A stretch of 64,000 nt of DNA from positions 1,178,501 through 1,242,500 of the forward strand of contig WAID01000015.1 of NCBI GenBank assembly GCA_016584495.1. Direction: 5' to 3'. A program made the translations under genes and the position numbers. This stretch comes from Celoporthe dispersa (Eukaryota > Ascomycota > Sordariomycetes > Diaporthales > Cryphonectriaceae). The notes under the pieces are model-generated. The model saw nothing but the letters and a program-made list of their open reading frames with translations. It made no database searches and was not told the DNA's origin. Position 1 is the first letter of the stretch; every line of letters starts with the position of its first letter. Positions 24,471 through 36,746 of the stretch are shown here, piece by piece.

Positions 24471-25182
24471 ACGGGCGGTTACGAAGACACTTTGCGAGGT
24501 CTCATGTGCAGGCTTGATGCATCACCACGAGTTTCAGTGGGAGCTCACGGCGCGAGACCAGGATCCTTCAGCCGCTGCGTAGTATGGCAGGGTGTCAAGA
24601 GGATCAAGATCCTGCCCTGTGCTTGCAGAGAAGCCTCTCTCGGGCTTCTCGGGAAAGAAGGGGGGGGGTTGGTGTGTGTATCTTTGGGACCGACCGGATG
24701 TGATCCTAACCGCCTGTAGCGTTCGTCCATGGGTACGTACATGGTGCGTCTCTTTAGGTTCTTTATTCTTTTTATGTTTTTAAGGACCAATGGCCGCCAG
24801 TTCCGGGATTGTAGCACTGCAGGCTCCAAGATTGCCACTGCGAACTTAGGGTCGATCACTATTATTATCTGATGGGCGGCGAGTAAAGGGGCAGAGAGGG
24901 GGGTGCCCGGTGATAGACACCACTATGCTGTAGTACAGTAGCATCGAATGTCAGCCGCATGGCGTGGGGCTCCCCACAGGGCCAGGGCTACCTGTGCGGT
25001 CAAGTGGTGCGCGAGCAGTGGAGCAGGTGCTCCGACTATGTGGGCGTGTCTTTTGTGGACCTGGGAGGAGTCGCGCCTGAAGAAAAGGAGGCCATAGCTT
25101 TTTCGGTGGTGGTGAGCCCTCCCACGATTCATATCGCTGAGGGTGTGCAAGAGTAGTCAACGTTGTACCACGAAATAAGCCG

Positions 25183-25205
25183 GAGAGAGAGAGAGAGAGA
25201 GAGAG
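25183..25205. repeat. (GA)n microsatellite
   Basis: About eleven uninterrupted GA units in intergenic DNA. Confidence 0.9.
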
Positions 25206-26658
25206 GGAGGAGGTTCACTAGGGATGCAACGGCATGGTCCAGTATTCCCGGATATGCGGTTCTGGACGTTCTGCTGTAGCTTATCTCGTCTTGGCATGCG
25301 TGATTCCCAACTGGGCTTCCTCCTAATTGTCCTTTTGGGCCTGCCCAGCCGTAAATTAAGAATCCTTCTCTGGCTCTCCTTCCAGGCTTCTCCTCGGGCG
25401 GTTGACTATATAGGGCGTAGGGCACTTGCAGCCCTCAGCCGCCAGGCTCCAGTAAAAAAAGCTAGGCTTGGCATCATGCATAGATCGCGAAATGCGTCCC
25501 TCATTCCTCCTGGTGCTGCCTCAGTGGACACGCCAGAGGCCCGTAGGGCTCGACTGTGCCCTTTTATGTGATGAAAATGCGTGCATAGTGGGTACGACTT
25601 GTTGGCTTATAGATCCACCTTACAAATCGTAAGTGGCACTGTGTTTTTAGTACTTTACCATCCAAGTACACTTGGGTAATCAAAGTGGCACACTATAGTA
25701 TATTATGTCTCACATGTGGGAGCCTCCTCAGCCACATTGTCAGAAAGTTGAGCACAGGCAAGAGATGTATACTCTGCCCTCCATGCTATTCTCATATACT
25801 CACTAACATGCACACACGTGTTGTAGACCTCTTTTTTCTTCTTCTTTTGATATAATCATCTACCTGTGACTCGACCCCTCTGGGAAGAAAAGCTGCAGCC
25901 TGCGCGCACGGTAGACACACCATGCTATGTTAATTACACTAACGCAATTCTCTTCAAGCGATAGCCGGCTGTGGAGCCTTGCTAGGAAAAGGAGTAGCCA
26001 GCACACACAAACATGTCATCGTGCTTCTCGAACCTGACGCCTTTTTTTTTCTTTTCTTTCTTTCCTTTCTTTTCCTTTCCTTTGTGCTCTGCCCGGATCT
26101 GCTCACTGCCCTCTCCGGCTCTCCGTGCCTACCCCTGGGCATCATCCCTCGTCGCCCAGCGCGGGTGATTGCCCCCTTCGGCCGCCTCGGTGTGAGACAG
26201 CAAAGAGCATTTTGCCGCACAACCTTGGAAAAGCTGCAGTAAGAAACTAGTAAGCGCTCTTGTGCGCCCAAAATAAGACCAGCAGCCACCCAAGGCGACT
26301 TTCTCATTCGTCCCAGTGGGTCGGATCTCCGCATTACGGTAATACCACACCACACCTTGTATTTCGAACCCCCCCCCCTGGCCTACGAGGGACGTAGATA
26401 TGGGTACTTTCAGCTCCTTCGCAAGGGTCTGGTCCTTTCTGATTTGCCGTACAGGATCTCCCATGCGCTGTTCGAGACAAAGGCCAAAATCCTTTGGCAC
26501 GCTGATCTACACCGTAAGAAAATCTGCCCTGTGCGCGCCGCCCCTTTTATGGCCGTCCAGACCAGACTGGTGCAGAAGCGCCCCTCCTTGTGGCTTTCGC
26601 GCTGCTGTCAGGCTTTGTTGACGGTCCCGTCCTCCTGCCCGGCAGCGGATAGCCGGTC

Positions 26659-28237
26659 ATGTCCTTTACCACATCATCCTACCTTGGGAAGACGAGCTGG
26701 ACAGGCTCGGGCATCCCTGGCTCCTCCTCGAATGCAATGTTCTCGCGCCTCTTGTTTACGAACAGGCGCTTCACCTATTCGGCCGTGTTCATCTTAGCCT
26801 CCGTCTTGCTCGTCCTGACCTTCCGGAGCCTGCAGTTTGGCTATGCTCCTGCCGAGTGGTCCCTCCCGGGATTCCATGGCGATGCCGCCGCCGCCGCCGG
26901 TGCTGCAGCTCCTACAGCCCCACCGCCGGTGAGCGCCTCGTCACAGGGGCTCGCCGGCGGCACTCTCAGACGACTATGGGCACGTGAACGAGCAGACGTC
27001 GGTGTGCGAGCTCCGGCTCGGCGTGCCGTACCTCCAGGAGCTGCGGCGCACCAGGGCAACCTACTGCTCTGCCGAGTCACCGTCGCAGCTGACGTGCTTC
27101 CATGTCAAGACGGCAAAGGACCGGACGGACTCTTTCTGTGTGGGGCAGGGCGCCCGCTTCGACCAGGCCAGCAGGAAGTTCCAGCTGGGCTGCGAGGCGG
27201 CCGAGCCCTGGGGGTGGAGACGAACGAGTCGTCGGTCTCTCTGCAGAGCTTCAGCAGGTATTGGTACGAGACAGGGCCGCGGGTGGTGCTGGACAAGGCG
27301 GTCGACCTGGACGTCAAGGACGTGGACCTGTCGCAGGGGGCCGGCAGCAACACACCGGAACAGTTCACCGTCCTCATCAAGCGGGAGGGTGAGCTGAACC
27401 CGTGGCACTGCCTGCTCGAGATCCTGTCCCTCAGCCTGAGCATGGACGTGCTCCAGATGACACCACGCGAGGGGGACCAAGGGCCGGCCTTCTTCACGCC
27501 CCCCGGACGCGGACAACACGCAGGTGGTCATCCTGGACGAGAGGAAGGACGGTCCTTATTTTGACCTCTGGCAGCTGTTCGCCAAGAAGCCCATCGTGCG
27601 CATCGACCAGCTTCCAGGCGACGCCGTGCCCGGCAGCGTCATCATCCCCCTGCCCGGTGCCAGCAACCCACTCTGGCAGGGCGACTGGGAGCCGAACCCC
27701 TGCGACCACTCTGACCTCCTCCGGACGTTTTCCTGGAGGGTCCTCCGCCACTATGACATCCAGGACACCCTCGACGGGGAAGACAAGGTGGTGGTGACCT
27801 TTATCGACCGGCGGGGGCAGCGGAAGCTGGTCGACATGGACCGCCACCTGGCCACGCTCCGGGACCGCTACGAGCACGCCGTCATCAACGTGGTCGACCT
27901 CGCCACCCTCCCCTTCCCCGAACAGATCCGGCTCGTGCGCAACTCGGACGTCCTCGCCGGCGTGCACGGGGCCGGGCTCACGCACGGCCTGTGGATGAGA
28001 GAGCACTCCGCCATGGTCGAGATCCTGCCCGAGGTCCTGAACCACAAGGGCTTTCGGAACTTTGCCGGGGCGCTGGGCCACGACTATTTCAGCGCGCACG
28101 GCACCAAGCCGCCTGCGAACTCGGGCAACTGGCAGCATGACGATGTCGCCATCGAGGAGGAGCGGTTCCTGGAGGTGATGGATCTCGCTATCAAGAGCAT
28201 GTACAACAAGGGTCGGAACAATTATGATGTGAACTAG
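26659..28237 (+). CDS. GT61 family glycosyltransferase (EOGT-like), type II membrane protein, with three frame breaks
   Basis: It probably transfers a sugar in the Golgi or ER lumen; GT61 members include xylosyl-, arabinosyl- and EGF-domain O-GlcNAc transferases. An N-terminal cytosolic part, a single signal-anchor (YSAVFILASVLLVLTF) and an Ala/Pro-rich stem precede the catalytic domain. GT61 marks are NPWHCLLEI, DLLRTFSWRVLRHY and NSDVLAGVHGAGLTHGLWM. The reading frame changes three times: between about 26940 and 26968 (one extra base), at the G5 run 27210-27214 (one missing), and at the C6 run 27499-27504 (one extra). Correcting these gives 525 residues. No splice pair explains any of them. 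Either poor consensus sequence or a decaying gene; codon use and motif conservation favour the former. Confidence 0.78.
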
Positions 28238-29676
28238 TGAGGCCCCTGGTAGGATTCTTTATACTAGAGAGGCGTTGGGGAGTCTGATAGAAATAGATAC
28301 CAATTTGACGCATTTACCGCCGCTGCAGTTATTTGGCGGGTGAGATTTGTAATGTCAACAACTATCTCGAGGTCATCATGAAGAGCTTTTGATAACGTTA
28401 TATAAAACTGCCACAATTGTTATCTGCACTATTCCTCCCAGCAGCTGCATCTCGCACCCTTGCATGTCCATGGGACACGTTCATTACTCTAATGATTTGC
28501 CAATACACCCAGTCTCTACAGACCGAGGCTGGTGAGAATCAATAGAGTATACTGGCGGCGGTGGTGATTATTCCTGGATGTCAACAACAGCACTTTGATG
28601 GTAAAGACTTTCAGTCAGACCATTGGGTCATCTCCATGCCCGTACAAGCCATTCCTACTACTGTCAATGGATAGAAAGAGTTTCAAACATGTTTCCACCA
28701 CGTTCAGGACTTTCATTGGCATCAAATAAATCTGCGCATGGTTTTTTTTCTTTCTTTTTCTTTTGAAAAGAGCGTACACTGTGGTAATCATCCTACCCTT
28801 GGTTACATGTTGATTGGCTCTTTACTTTGACACACACAAACACAGTGCTCTCTTTCGTCAGAGGCCAGCGGGAAGCCCCCGACACAGGGCCTGAGACGGG
28901 TGGCTACAGTGTCCCAGGCCCTACAGTGGAGGGTCCAGAGTTGTACTGTGACTAAAATGCGGGGGCGGGTCTCCAACCTTGTGCGTGTCATTTGCGTGTT
29001 GCTCGCTGCTACGAATGCTACCTTGGACCCGCGTCGCACCTCCATGCCGTGCCGTGCGTGCTATGGCCTGATCCCCCCCTCCCTGCCGGGTGAGGAGAAA
29101 CCACAGAGCAGCTCTCTTCTGGGTGCCGCATCAGTCGCCAGATCTTCACTCGAGTTGGAGAGCAGCGCGGAGGAGGAGGGGTAAAGCGGTTAGACAAGGT
29201 TGATCGGCCCTTTCTTCCTGCCTGTACTGCCGAGCAGGAGAGCAGCAGACCAGGTTTCGTCCATCCAAAACAACACGTCCATCACAAGCCAGGCCAGCTC
29301 ATCCGTCCTCCCTCCCTCGTCTCGTCCTCTTTTTTCCCGCCCAGCCTTTTTTGTTTGGTCTTTTTTTATTTTATTTTTTACCCTCTCTCCCTCTGCCCCC
29401 TCTCGTTGCTCCCTCGCTCTCTGCGCAGATGTGAGCTCTGCAGGCTCTCGATCTCTCGTGTGAGCAGTTGAGGACCCCATTCATTGGTTATAGCGCTCCT
29501 CCGTGCCATCGTAACTGTCGTCAGCCTGTCCGCTCGGTCCTTTCGACCCTGCTCTTGCATATATACACTGCGATGCTCTAGATCGGCCCTCACACGGCAG
29601 CAGATGATCCAGGTCGACTGAGGGCCTGTCTGTTACGCAGACTGCAGGCAGTCATTCCGCCTTGTCCGTCGCCATC
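28238..29676. other. Intergenic region, 1.4 kb
   Basis: Downstream of GT61 and upstream of the transhydrogenase. A long C/T-rich block at 29320-29415 is typical of strong fungal housekeeping promoters. No gene recognised. Confidence 0.5.
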
Positions 29677-32600
29677 ATGTCTTGGCCTCTGTTCCGGCCA
29701 GCACTGGCCTACCGAGCTCATATTTCCTCCGCCCCAACCGTGACCATCGCGTCGTTTCTCCTGGGCTCGTGCCATGTTCTAGGTAAAATTTTCCCATGTG
29801 CCGTTCTCTCGCTCTCTCACCCACTCACTCACACACTCTCTCTTTCTCTCTAATCCACACTACCTGCACTATTCATCGCACGCGCATCTGCAGCATGAGA
29901 GACTCTAATCGCATCCCACAGACACTGGTCCTGTCCTCATCTGCCGAGCTCGTCCCGCTCGGCAGCATAACCGTCCGCTGCACTCGTCTCGCGGCCAGGG
30001 AAAAGCGCAAGCCTCGCCCTCTCTCGCCCTTGCTCTCCGCACGAAGCAGCCGCTTCAGCTTGTCCGCCACGCATCCGTCCTGTCCAACATCCCGGCGCCA
30101 CCACCAGCTGCAGCAGCTGCAGCAGCAGCTTCTGGTGCCCAGCAGTACTCTACCAAGGTCGTCCCCCAGACGACGCCCTACTCCGGCCTGACCATTGGCG
30201 TCCCTCGCGAGACCTTCACTAACGAGAGGCGCGTGGCTCTCACCCCTCAAAATGTCGCGCTCCTGCTCAAGAAGGGCTTCTCCGAGGTCCTTGTGGAGCG
30301 CGGTGCTGGCGCGCAGGCTGATTTCCCGGACGAGGCCTACGAAAAGGCCGGTGCGACCCTCGTCGACGGCGATTCCTCCGTGTGGAAACAGGCAGGCATT
30401 GTCCTCAAGGTCCGTGGGCCAAGCCCCGCCGAGGTGGACAAGATGCACAAGGGCCAGACCATCATCAGCTTCCTCCAGCCCGCGCAGAACAAGGACCTGG
30501 TGCAGAAGATCGCTGCAAAGAAGGCCACCGCGTTTGCCATGGACATGATCCCGCGCATCAGCCGGGCGCAGGTCTTCGACGCCCTCTCGTCCATGGCGAA
30601 CATTGCTGGCTACAAGGCTGTCCTCGAGGCTTCCAACAACTTTGGCCGCTTCCTGACGGGCCAGGTCACCGCTGCCGGGAAGATCCCGCCCTGCAAGGTT
30701 CTCGTCATCGGGGCCGGTGTCGCAGGTCTGAGTGCCATCGCAACCGCGAGGAGGATGGGTGCCATCGTCAGGGGCTTTGATACGCGTCCTGCGGCCCGTG
30801 AACAGGTCCAATCTCTGGGCGCCGAGTTCATCGAGGTCGACATCCAGGAGGATGGCTCCGGCGCTGGAGGCTACGCCAAGGAGATGTCCAAGGAGTTTAT
30901 CGAGGCCGAGATGAAGCTTTTCACGGAGCAGGCTCGGGATGTCGACATCATCATCACGACCGCGTTGATCCCTGGACGGCCTGCCCCGAAGCTCATCACC
31001 AAGTCCATGGTCGAGATCATGAAACCCGGCTCGGTGGTCGTCGACCTGGCAGCCGAGGCCGGCGGGAACTGTGAGAAGACTGAGCCCGGGAAGATGGTCA
31101 CGTACCACGACGTCAAGATTATTGGTAAGTCTGACGGAGGGCTTGGTGAGAGAGACACGCCTAGGTCTGACCCGGAGAACACTTCTCTACACAGGCTACA
31201 CCGATCTTCCGTCACGGCTCCCCACGCAGTCGTCCACCCTGTACTCGAACAACGTCACCAAGTTCCTGCTGTCCATGAGCCCCGCCGAGAAGGAGTTCGG
31301 CGTCGACCTGGAGGATGAGGTAGTCAGGGGGTCCATCGTGACCCTGAAAGGCGACGTCCTCCCACCCGCGCCCCGCCCGGCCCCGCCGCCACCTCCCGTT
31401 GCGCCCTCGGCGAATGCTGCCAAGGAAGCCGAGGTCGTCGCCCTGACCCCCTTCCAGAAGACGTCACGAGAGGTCGGCTTTGTCACCGGAGGTATGGCCA
31501 CGGCTCTCGCCCTGGGCAAGGCGACAGGCCCGGCCTTTATGGACAACGTCTTCACCTTTGGTCTGGCCTCGCTGATCGGGTACCGCGTTGTCTGGGGCGT
31601 GACGCCCGCCCTGCACTCGCCTCTGATGTCTGTCACGAACGCCATCTCCGGCATGGTCGGTATCGGCGGTTTCTTCGTCCTCGGGGGCGGCTACCTGCCA
31701 GGGACCATCCCCCAGATGTTTGGCGCTGCGTCGGTGCTGCTTGCCTTTGTGAACGTGTCGGGCGGGTTCGTCATCACAAAGCGGATGCTGGACATGTTCA
31801 AGCGGCCTACAGATCCTCCCGAGTACCCGTGGCTGTATGCCATCCCTGCGGTCGTCTTTGGTGGGGCTACCTGGCCGCCGCCTCGACGGGCGCTGCGGGC
31901 CTGGTCCAGGCCGGCTACATGGTCAGCTCCATCCTGTGCATCAGCTCCCTCTCGAGCCTCGCGTCTCAGGCCACCGCCCGGATGGGTAACGTCCTCGGCG
32001 TCCTCGGTGTCGGGTCCGGGGTGCTCGCGTCGCTGTTGGCTGTCGGGTTCTCCCCCGAGGTCCTGACACAATTTGGTATGCTGGCTACCGTTGGCAGCGT
32101 GCTCGGCTTCCTGATCGGCAAGCGGATCACGCCGACCGACCTGCCGCAGACCGTCGCGGCTCTTCACTCCGTGGTGGGTCTGGCAGCTGTCCTGACCTCG
32201 ATAGGCAGCGTGATGGGCAGCCTCGACCACGTGTCTACCCTACACCTCGTCACTGCGTACCTGGGTGTCCTCATTGGTAAGTCCCGTCGGCGTGTTGAGC
32301 GCGGGAGCAGCAGCAGCAGCAGCTGACCATCTAACTCCAGGTGGTATCACCTTCACCGGGTCCATCGTGGCGTTCATGAAGCTCGCCGCCAAGATGTCGT
32401 CGCGCCCTCTCGTCCTGCCCGGGCGACACGTCCTGAACTCGGGGCTGCTCGCGGCCAACATCGGCACCATGGGCGCCTTTGTGACCATGGCACCCGGCTC
32501 GCCCATGATCGCCGCGGGCGCGCTGGCTGCGAACACGGCCCTCTCCTTCATCAAGGGATACACGACGACGGCTGCTATCGGCGGCGCTGACATGCCCGTT

Positions 32601-33517
32601 GTCATCACAGTCCTCAACGCCTACTCGGGCTTTGCCCTGGTCGCCGAGGGCTTCATGCTCGAGAACCCGCTGCTGACGACGGTCGGGGCACTGATCGGCG
32701 TGTCCGGTTCGATCCTGTCGTACATCATGTGCGTGGCCATGAATCGCTCCCCTCACCAACGTGCTGTTTGGCGGTATCGCGGCGCCCCAGCAGACCGACT
32801 TCAAGATCGAGGGCAGCGTGACGCAGACCAGCGTCGAGGACGTTGCAGACTCGCTGGTCAACGCCGAATCGGTCATCATAGTCGTCGGGTACGGTATGGC
32901 TGTGGCCAAGGCGCAGTATGCCATCTCCGACATGACCAAGATGCTGCGCTCCAAGGGCATCAACGTGCGCTTTGCGATCCACCCTGTCGCCGGTCGCATG
33001 CCCGGCCAGTGCAACGTCCTGCTTGCAGAGGCCAGCGTGCCATATGACATTGTGCTGGAGATGGACGAGATCAACGATGACTTTGGCGACACGGATGTCA
33101 CGCTGGTGATCGGCGCGAACGACACCGTCAACCCGATTGCCCTGGAGCCCGGGAGTCCCATCGCCGGGATGCCGGTGCTGCACGCCTGGAAGAGCAAGCA
33201 GACCATCGTCATGAAGCGTGGCATGGCGAGTGGATATGGCAAGTGAACCCCGGCCGCGGCCGCCCTCCTCCGGTCCCCTGGCGGATCTCCCCTGCTGACC
33301 TTTGTCTGACCAGCCGACGTGCCCAATCCCATGTTCTACATGCCCGGAACCCGCATGCTATTTGGCGATGCCAAAACGAGTACAGACTGTGAGTGTGCCT
33401 TCCATAAATACCAATATCCACTGTGGAAACTACCTCCCTCCCAGGGGACGGACCGTATGCTGATCTGGCCTGCCTCTTGTAGCACTAAAAGCTGCGATCG
33501 AGTCCCGCGTGTCTTAG
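29677..33517 (+). CDS. NAD(P) transhydrogenase, proton-translocating, mitochondrial, with two frame breaks
   Basis: It transfers hydride from NADH to NADP+ using the proton gradient across the inner mitochondrial membrane, supplying matrix NADPH. Exons: 29677-29782, 29922-31124, 31195-32276, 32341-33238, 33314-33388, 33483-33517. The N-terminus is Arg-rich (presequence) and ends in an Ala/Pro linker. Domain I has IGVPRETFTNERRVALTP and the NAD site GAGVAGLSAIATARRMG; the membrane domain follows; domain III has VVGYGMAVAKAQ, IHPVAGRMPGQ and GANDTVNP. Frame breaks lie at the G4 run 31863-31866 (one base missing) and C4 run 32749-32752 (one extra). Corrected length is 1132 residues. The intron 33239-33313 begins with GC (GCAAGT). 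The alpha-then-beta fused order is as in animal NNT. Confidence 0.9.
33239..33313 (+). other. GC-AG intron in the transhydrogenase gene
   Basis: The donor is TATG|GCAAGT and the acceptor GACCAG|CC. Only this splice joins SGYG to ADVPNPMFYMPGTRML, a conserved family segment. Confidence 0.85.
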
Positions 33518-34217
33518 TAAAAAAAAAAAATGTTTTGATTCTCGCGCCCGGAAGATGAGAAGACGTATTTATGCATGTGATGGGGGGTAACTGCTAATCA
33601 CCTATCGGAGTTCGACTCAGACGGAGAGCAGAGAAGTTATCTTGATTGAATTTGGCCGCTGTCCAAACTGCCTGATCACGTAGATACGCTTCCTCAAGAC
33701 TATATTAGATGACTGGTTTTCTCATCATCTTGTTCATTTATGATATTTTGGCAGAATCTCGGGGTGATTTTTCACATGATCCATAGACCCTTTCTTTATT
33801 TGTTGGTCTGCAACAATACGCAGGCAACAAGAGGAGGAGAGGGAGGAGGGGTCGGTTGAGCGGCTGCAGGGAGACGACTGCCGGGATGTCGGGTAGGTAA
33901 GAAAAACGCTCGGCGTGACTCTTTCAGGCTCCCCACAAGACCTGTTCAAGCTTCCAAGGCCTGCATATGCACCTCACATCCATCTTGGTGTCTCTGTGGT
34001 GCTGTATGCAAGATGAATCATTTTCGTCCTGAACACCGAGGCCTGCCTGGCCTCCATATCATGGGTTGTGTGTATAAAGCTTCTGGCCTCTCAGAGGATG
34101 ACAACATCGCAGGCGTCGTCCTCGCACTCAGTCCGACAACCCCTTCATGACAGACAGCATACCGTGCCCGTCCGACGTACCTGCCACACACATTCTTGTT
34201 CTCAACAGGGATAAGAT
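33518..34217. other. Intergenic region, 0.7 kb
   Basis: Transhydrogenase 3' region and acyltransferase promoter. A T-rich/A-rich stretch lies near 33525-33535; no gene or RNA recognised. Confidence 0.5.
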
Positions 34218-35861
34218 ATGACCACGATGCAGGCCGAACAAACCCCTCCGGTGTTCCGTGTCCTCTCGACCCAAAGATTGTTCCCAAGCACGCCACCCCC
34301 ACCAGACAGCCCAGCAACCCGCCTCCTGTCCATCGTCGACGCGACCACGGTCCGCTTCTCCATCTGCGGCGCAGTCTGGCTCTACGACGCCAGCCCGGCC
34401 TCCCAGGATCCCAACGCCCTCGCCGCCCGTCTCGCGACCAGTCTGTGCCACACCCTCGACGACTTCCGCCACCTCGCAGGAAGCCTGCGCTGGGCCCCGC
34501 CCGACACCCGCAGCCCCGCCTATCCCAGGTACGGCCGGCCCGAGGTCACCTGGGACAGCCCTGACGGCAGCGACCCGGGCGTGGCGTTCGCCCGCGCGCA
34601 CTGCGATGCGGCCCTCGCGTCCATGGTCCCGAGCGACGAAGAGCGCAGGACGACCAGGAAGGTCTGGCTGGCCACGGGGTTCCCGCAGGACGAACTGCTG
34701 CTGCCGGGCTGCGACCTGGCCTTTGCGCCGCACCTGGCACGGTTCGAGGGCCTTCCTGCTGCGGGCGTGCAGGTCACTACTTTTGCGTGCGGCGGCTGGG
34801 CTGTCGGGGTCAAGATTACGCACTGCCTGAGCGACGCCGTCTGTCTGGTCAACCTTGTCAGGGCGTGGGCCGAGAGGTCGCGGGTGCTGGGCTCTGCTAC
34901 TATTACTACTACTGCTACTGGTGCTGGTGACGACGTCAGGCTGCCGAGATCGGTGTTCGACCCCAGCCTGCTCGACCAGCACGCCGGCGACATCGGCCGC
35001 CCCGAACCAGACGCCGACAAGATCGCCCTCGCCAGGTCCCTTCCTCTGCTCCGCTTCGACTGGTGGGACACGGAAGCCCCGGCCTACCCGTCCTGGGCCA
35101 CCGCCGACACCCAGGCCACGAGGCCCAGCGCCGACGAGCTGCGCGGCGTGAGGCTGAGCCCGGGCATGACGCCGCCCTGGCCGACGTGGGACGTCAGCAG
35201 GCCTACGGACCACGTGCAGGTCAGGTTCAGCGCGGAGGAGGTGTTGCGGCTGAGGCAGACCGCACAGGCGGGTGTCCCTCGGGGCGAGGGCGCCGCCATC
35301 TCGCGCCTGGACGCGCTCCTTGCGCATGTTTGGGTCCACGTCAACCGCGCGCGCCGGCTGCACCTCGCGCCCGACGACGACAAGGCTCACATGGCCATCA
35401 CCCTGGGCCTGCGCGGCCGCGTGGACCCGCCCCTGCCAGACACGTTTGCCGGATCGCCTATCCTGCTGGGCCACGCCTCGCTGCCGGGCAGTATGCTGTG
35501 CGGCGGGGCCGTGAGCCTGGGCGAGGTGGCGCTCGCCCTGCGGCGGACGACGGCGCGGTTCACCCCCGAGGCGGTGGGCGCGTACCTGCACGACGCGGCG
35601 TACGAGGTGTGCCCGCAGAGGCTGTGGCAGGGGTTCTGTGGGAGCCGGTTCTGCTGCGTCACCTCCTGGACGCGGTCTAGGGCGTATGGGGTGGACTTTG
35701 TGGGCGCGGGGCCGCGGTATGTGCAGGGCCGGATGCCGCGGCTGGATGGCATCTTGCAGGTGCTGGATGTCGGGGAGACGGGGGATTTTGACGTCAGCCT
35801 TGCGCTGACGCAGGAGGACATGGGCCGGCTGCTTGGGGGCGGGGGGTTGTGGGATTTCTGA
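34218..35861 (+). CDS. BAHD-type acyltransferase (transferase family)
   Basis: It probably moves an acyl group from CoA to an alcohol or amine; in fungi such enzymes act in secondary metabolism or detoxification (trichothecene acetyltransferase-like proteins belong here). One intact exon of 547 residues. The catalytic motif HxxxD appears as THCLSDAVCLVNLV at ~residue 204, and its position near the end of the N-terminal half is typical. The C-terminal DFGWG-type motif is degenerate (YGVDFVGAGP). A short Thr/Gly loop (SATITTTATGAGDD) separates the halves. There is no signal peptide, so it is cytosolic. Neighbours offer no pathway. GC content is very high across the gene, yet it has no frame break. 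Substrate unknown. Confidence 0.82.
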   Translation: MTTMQAEQTPPVFRVLSTQRLFPSTPPPPDSPATRLLSIVDATTVRFSICGAVWLYDASPASQDPNALAARLATSLCHTLDDFRHLAGSLRWAPPDTRSPAYPRYGRPEVTWDSPDGSDPGVAFARAHCDAALASMVPSDEERRTTRKVWLATGFPQDELLLPGCDLAFAPHLARFEGLPAAGVQVTTFACGGWAVGVKITHCLSDAVCLVNLVRAWAERSRVLGSATITTTATGAGDDVRLPRSVFDPSLLDQHAGDIGRPEPDADKIALARSLPLLRFDWWDTEAPAYPSWATADTQATRPSADELRGVRLSPGMTPPWPTWDVSRPTDHVQVRFSAEEVLRLRQTAQAGVPRGEGAAISRLDALLAHVWVHVNRARRLHLAPDDDKAHMAITLGLRGRVDPPLPDTFAGSPILLGHASLPGSMLCGGAVSLGEVALALRRTTARFTPEAVGAYLHDAAYEVCPQRLWQGFCGSRFCCVTSWTRSRAYGVDFVGAGPRYVQGRMPRLDGILQVLDVGETGDFDVSLALTQEDMGRLLGGGGLWDF

Positions 35862-36746
35862 GGGGTTCGCCTCGAGGTTGTCTCTGAGAGTGAGAGAGAG
35901 AGAGAGAGAGAGAGGCCTGTGTCCGGATACCCTCCTCGGGTCTGAGACATGCTGGAGCGGACTATGCTCGACATGCAGAGGGCCTCACGGGGCCAAACAG
36001 CACTTGATAGACAGGGCTAGCGTTTGTCAGCGCAGAGAGATCATGCTCATGAGTTGGTACATGCATAGTGCAAGTGTACTGACCAGTATTATTCAGTAGC
36101 TTATATACCTGCTCAAGGAGTCTTGTCCTGGAGTTGATCTTTCTTGTATCATGAGCCGAGTAAAGTCCTGTCCTTGTCTATTCCTGCCTATACCGGATCG
36201 CCATCAAAAAACTTCATTGCGGATATTTTGTCCCTGGAGATACATATACCCTAGTTGGGTAGTGGGAGACTTAGGCTTTATTCCAACTTGCGAGTTTCAG
36301 TAATATCCAAGAGTTGATTATTCTCCGATATGTAACGACCCGAAAAGGTAACCGATCTGAGAGGCCCAACACTGTAGATCACCTACTTCTCGTCGCCTCA
36401 ATGAATGCAAGGGATAGTAGACCGTCACTATTGATGCATCCTCTGCTTACTTTTTTTTTTTTTTTTTTTTACATAAAATTTCCTAAACAGGCGGGCGGGG
36501 TCAAGGGCCCGGAGTTCTCAGTGATGTAGTGGCGCTTGCTAGACCGACGGCGACGTACATATACGAGGTCGTGCATAAGACGATTTTTAGTAGTAACTAG
36601 GTCATCATCTCGTAGATCATGGTGACAAGGGAGGGGGCCAACATAAGATTCACCTTGGATTCCCCAGCCCTCAGGTATTGATTTCGTGCCCCTCACGACA
36701 GCACACCTCTCACCTAGATTGTTTCCCACCCGTCAGGCTCGCAAAC
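35862..36746. other. Intergenic region, 0.9 kb
   Basis: Contains a (GA)n repeat, a T20 run near 36451-36470 and the presumed promoter of the small secreted protein. Confidence 0.5.
35892..35914. repeat. (GA)n microsatellite
   Basis: About eleven GA units just after the acyltransferase stop codon. Confidence 0.9.

Larger units (their letters stand above)
23811..26658. other. Intergenic region, 2.8 kb
   Basis: No supported coding gene. It contains A/G and C/T tracts (23960-23990, 24187-24250, 26040-26090), a (GA)n repeat and a TATATAAAG box at 24463-24470 on the plus strand with no recognisable gene within 2 kb. The right end is the likely promoter of the GT61 gene. Confidence 0.45.

Noticed and set aside
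26300..26420. tRNA-like TTCGAA box near 26365
   Set aside because: No pairing T stem, acceptor stem or anticodon arm can be drawn on either strand.
26929..26969. Intron GTGAGC...CTCAG to explain the first GT61 frame break
   Set aside because: Only 41 nt, and splicing there does not enter the frame that encodes SDDYGHVNEQTS.
29873..31108. 411-codon minus-strand open frame opposite the transhydrogenase
   Set aside because: Antisense shadow; the plus strand encodes well-conserved nucleotide-binding motifs.
34128..35591. 487-codon minus-strand open frame opposite the acyltransferase
   Set aside because: Arg/Gln/Gly-rich shadow caused by high GC; the plus frame has the HxxxD motif.
26659..36000. 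Secondary-metabolite cluster around the BAHD acyltransferase
   Set aside because: Neighbours are a glycosyltransferase, a mitochondrial transhydrogenase and a small secreted protein; no backbone synthase or P450.
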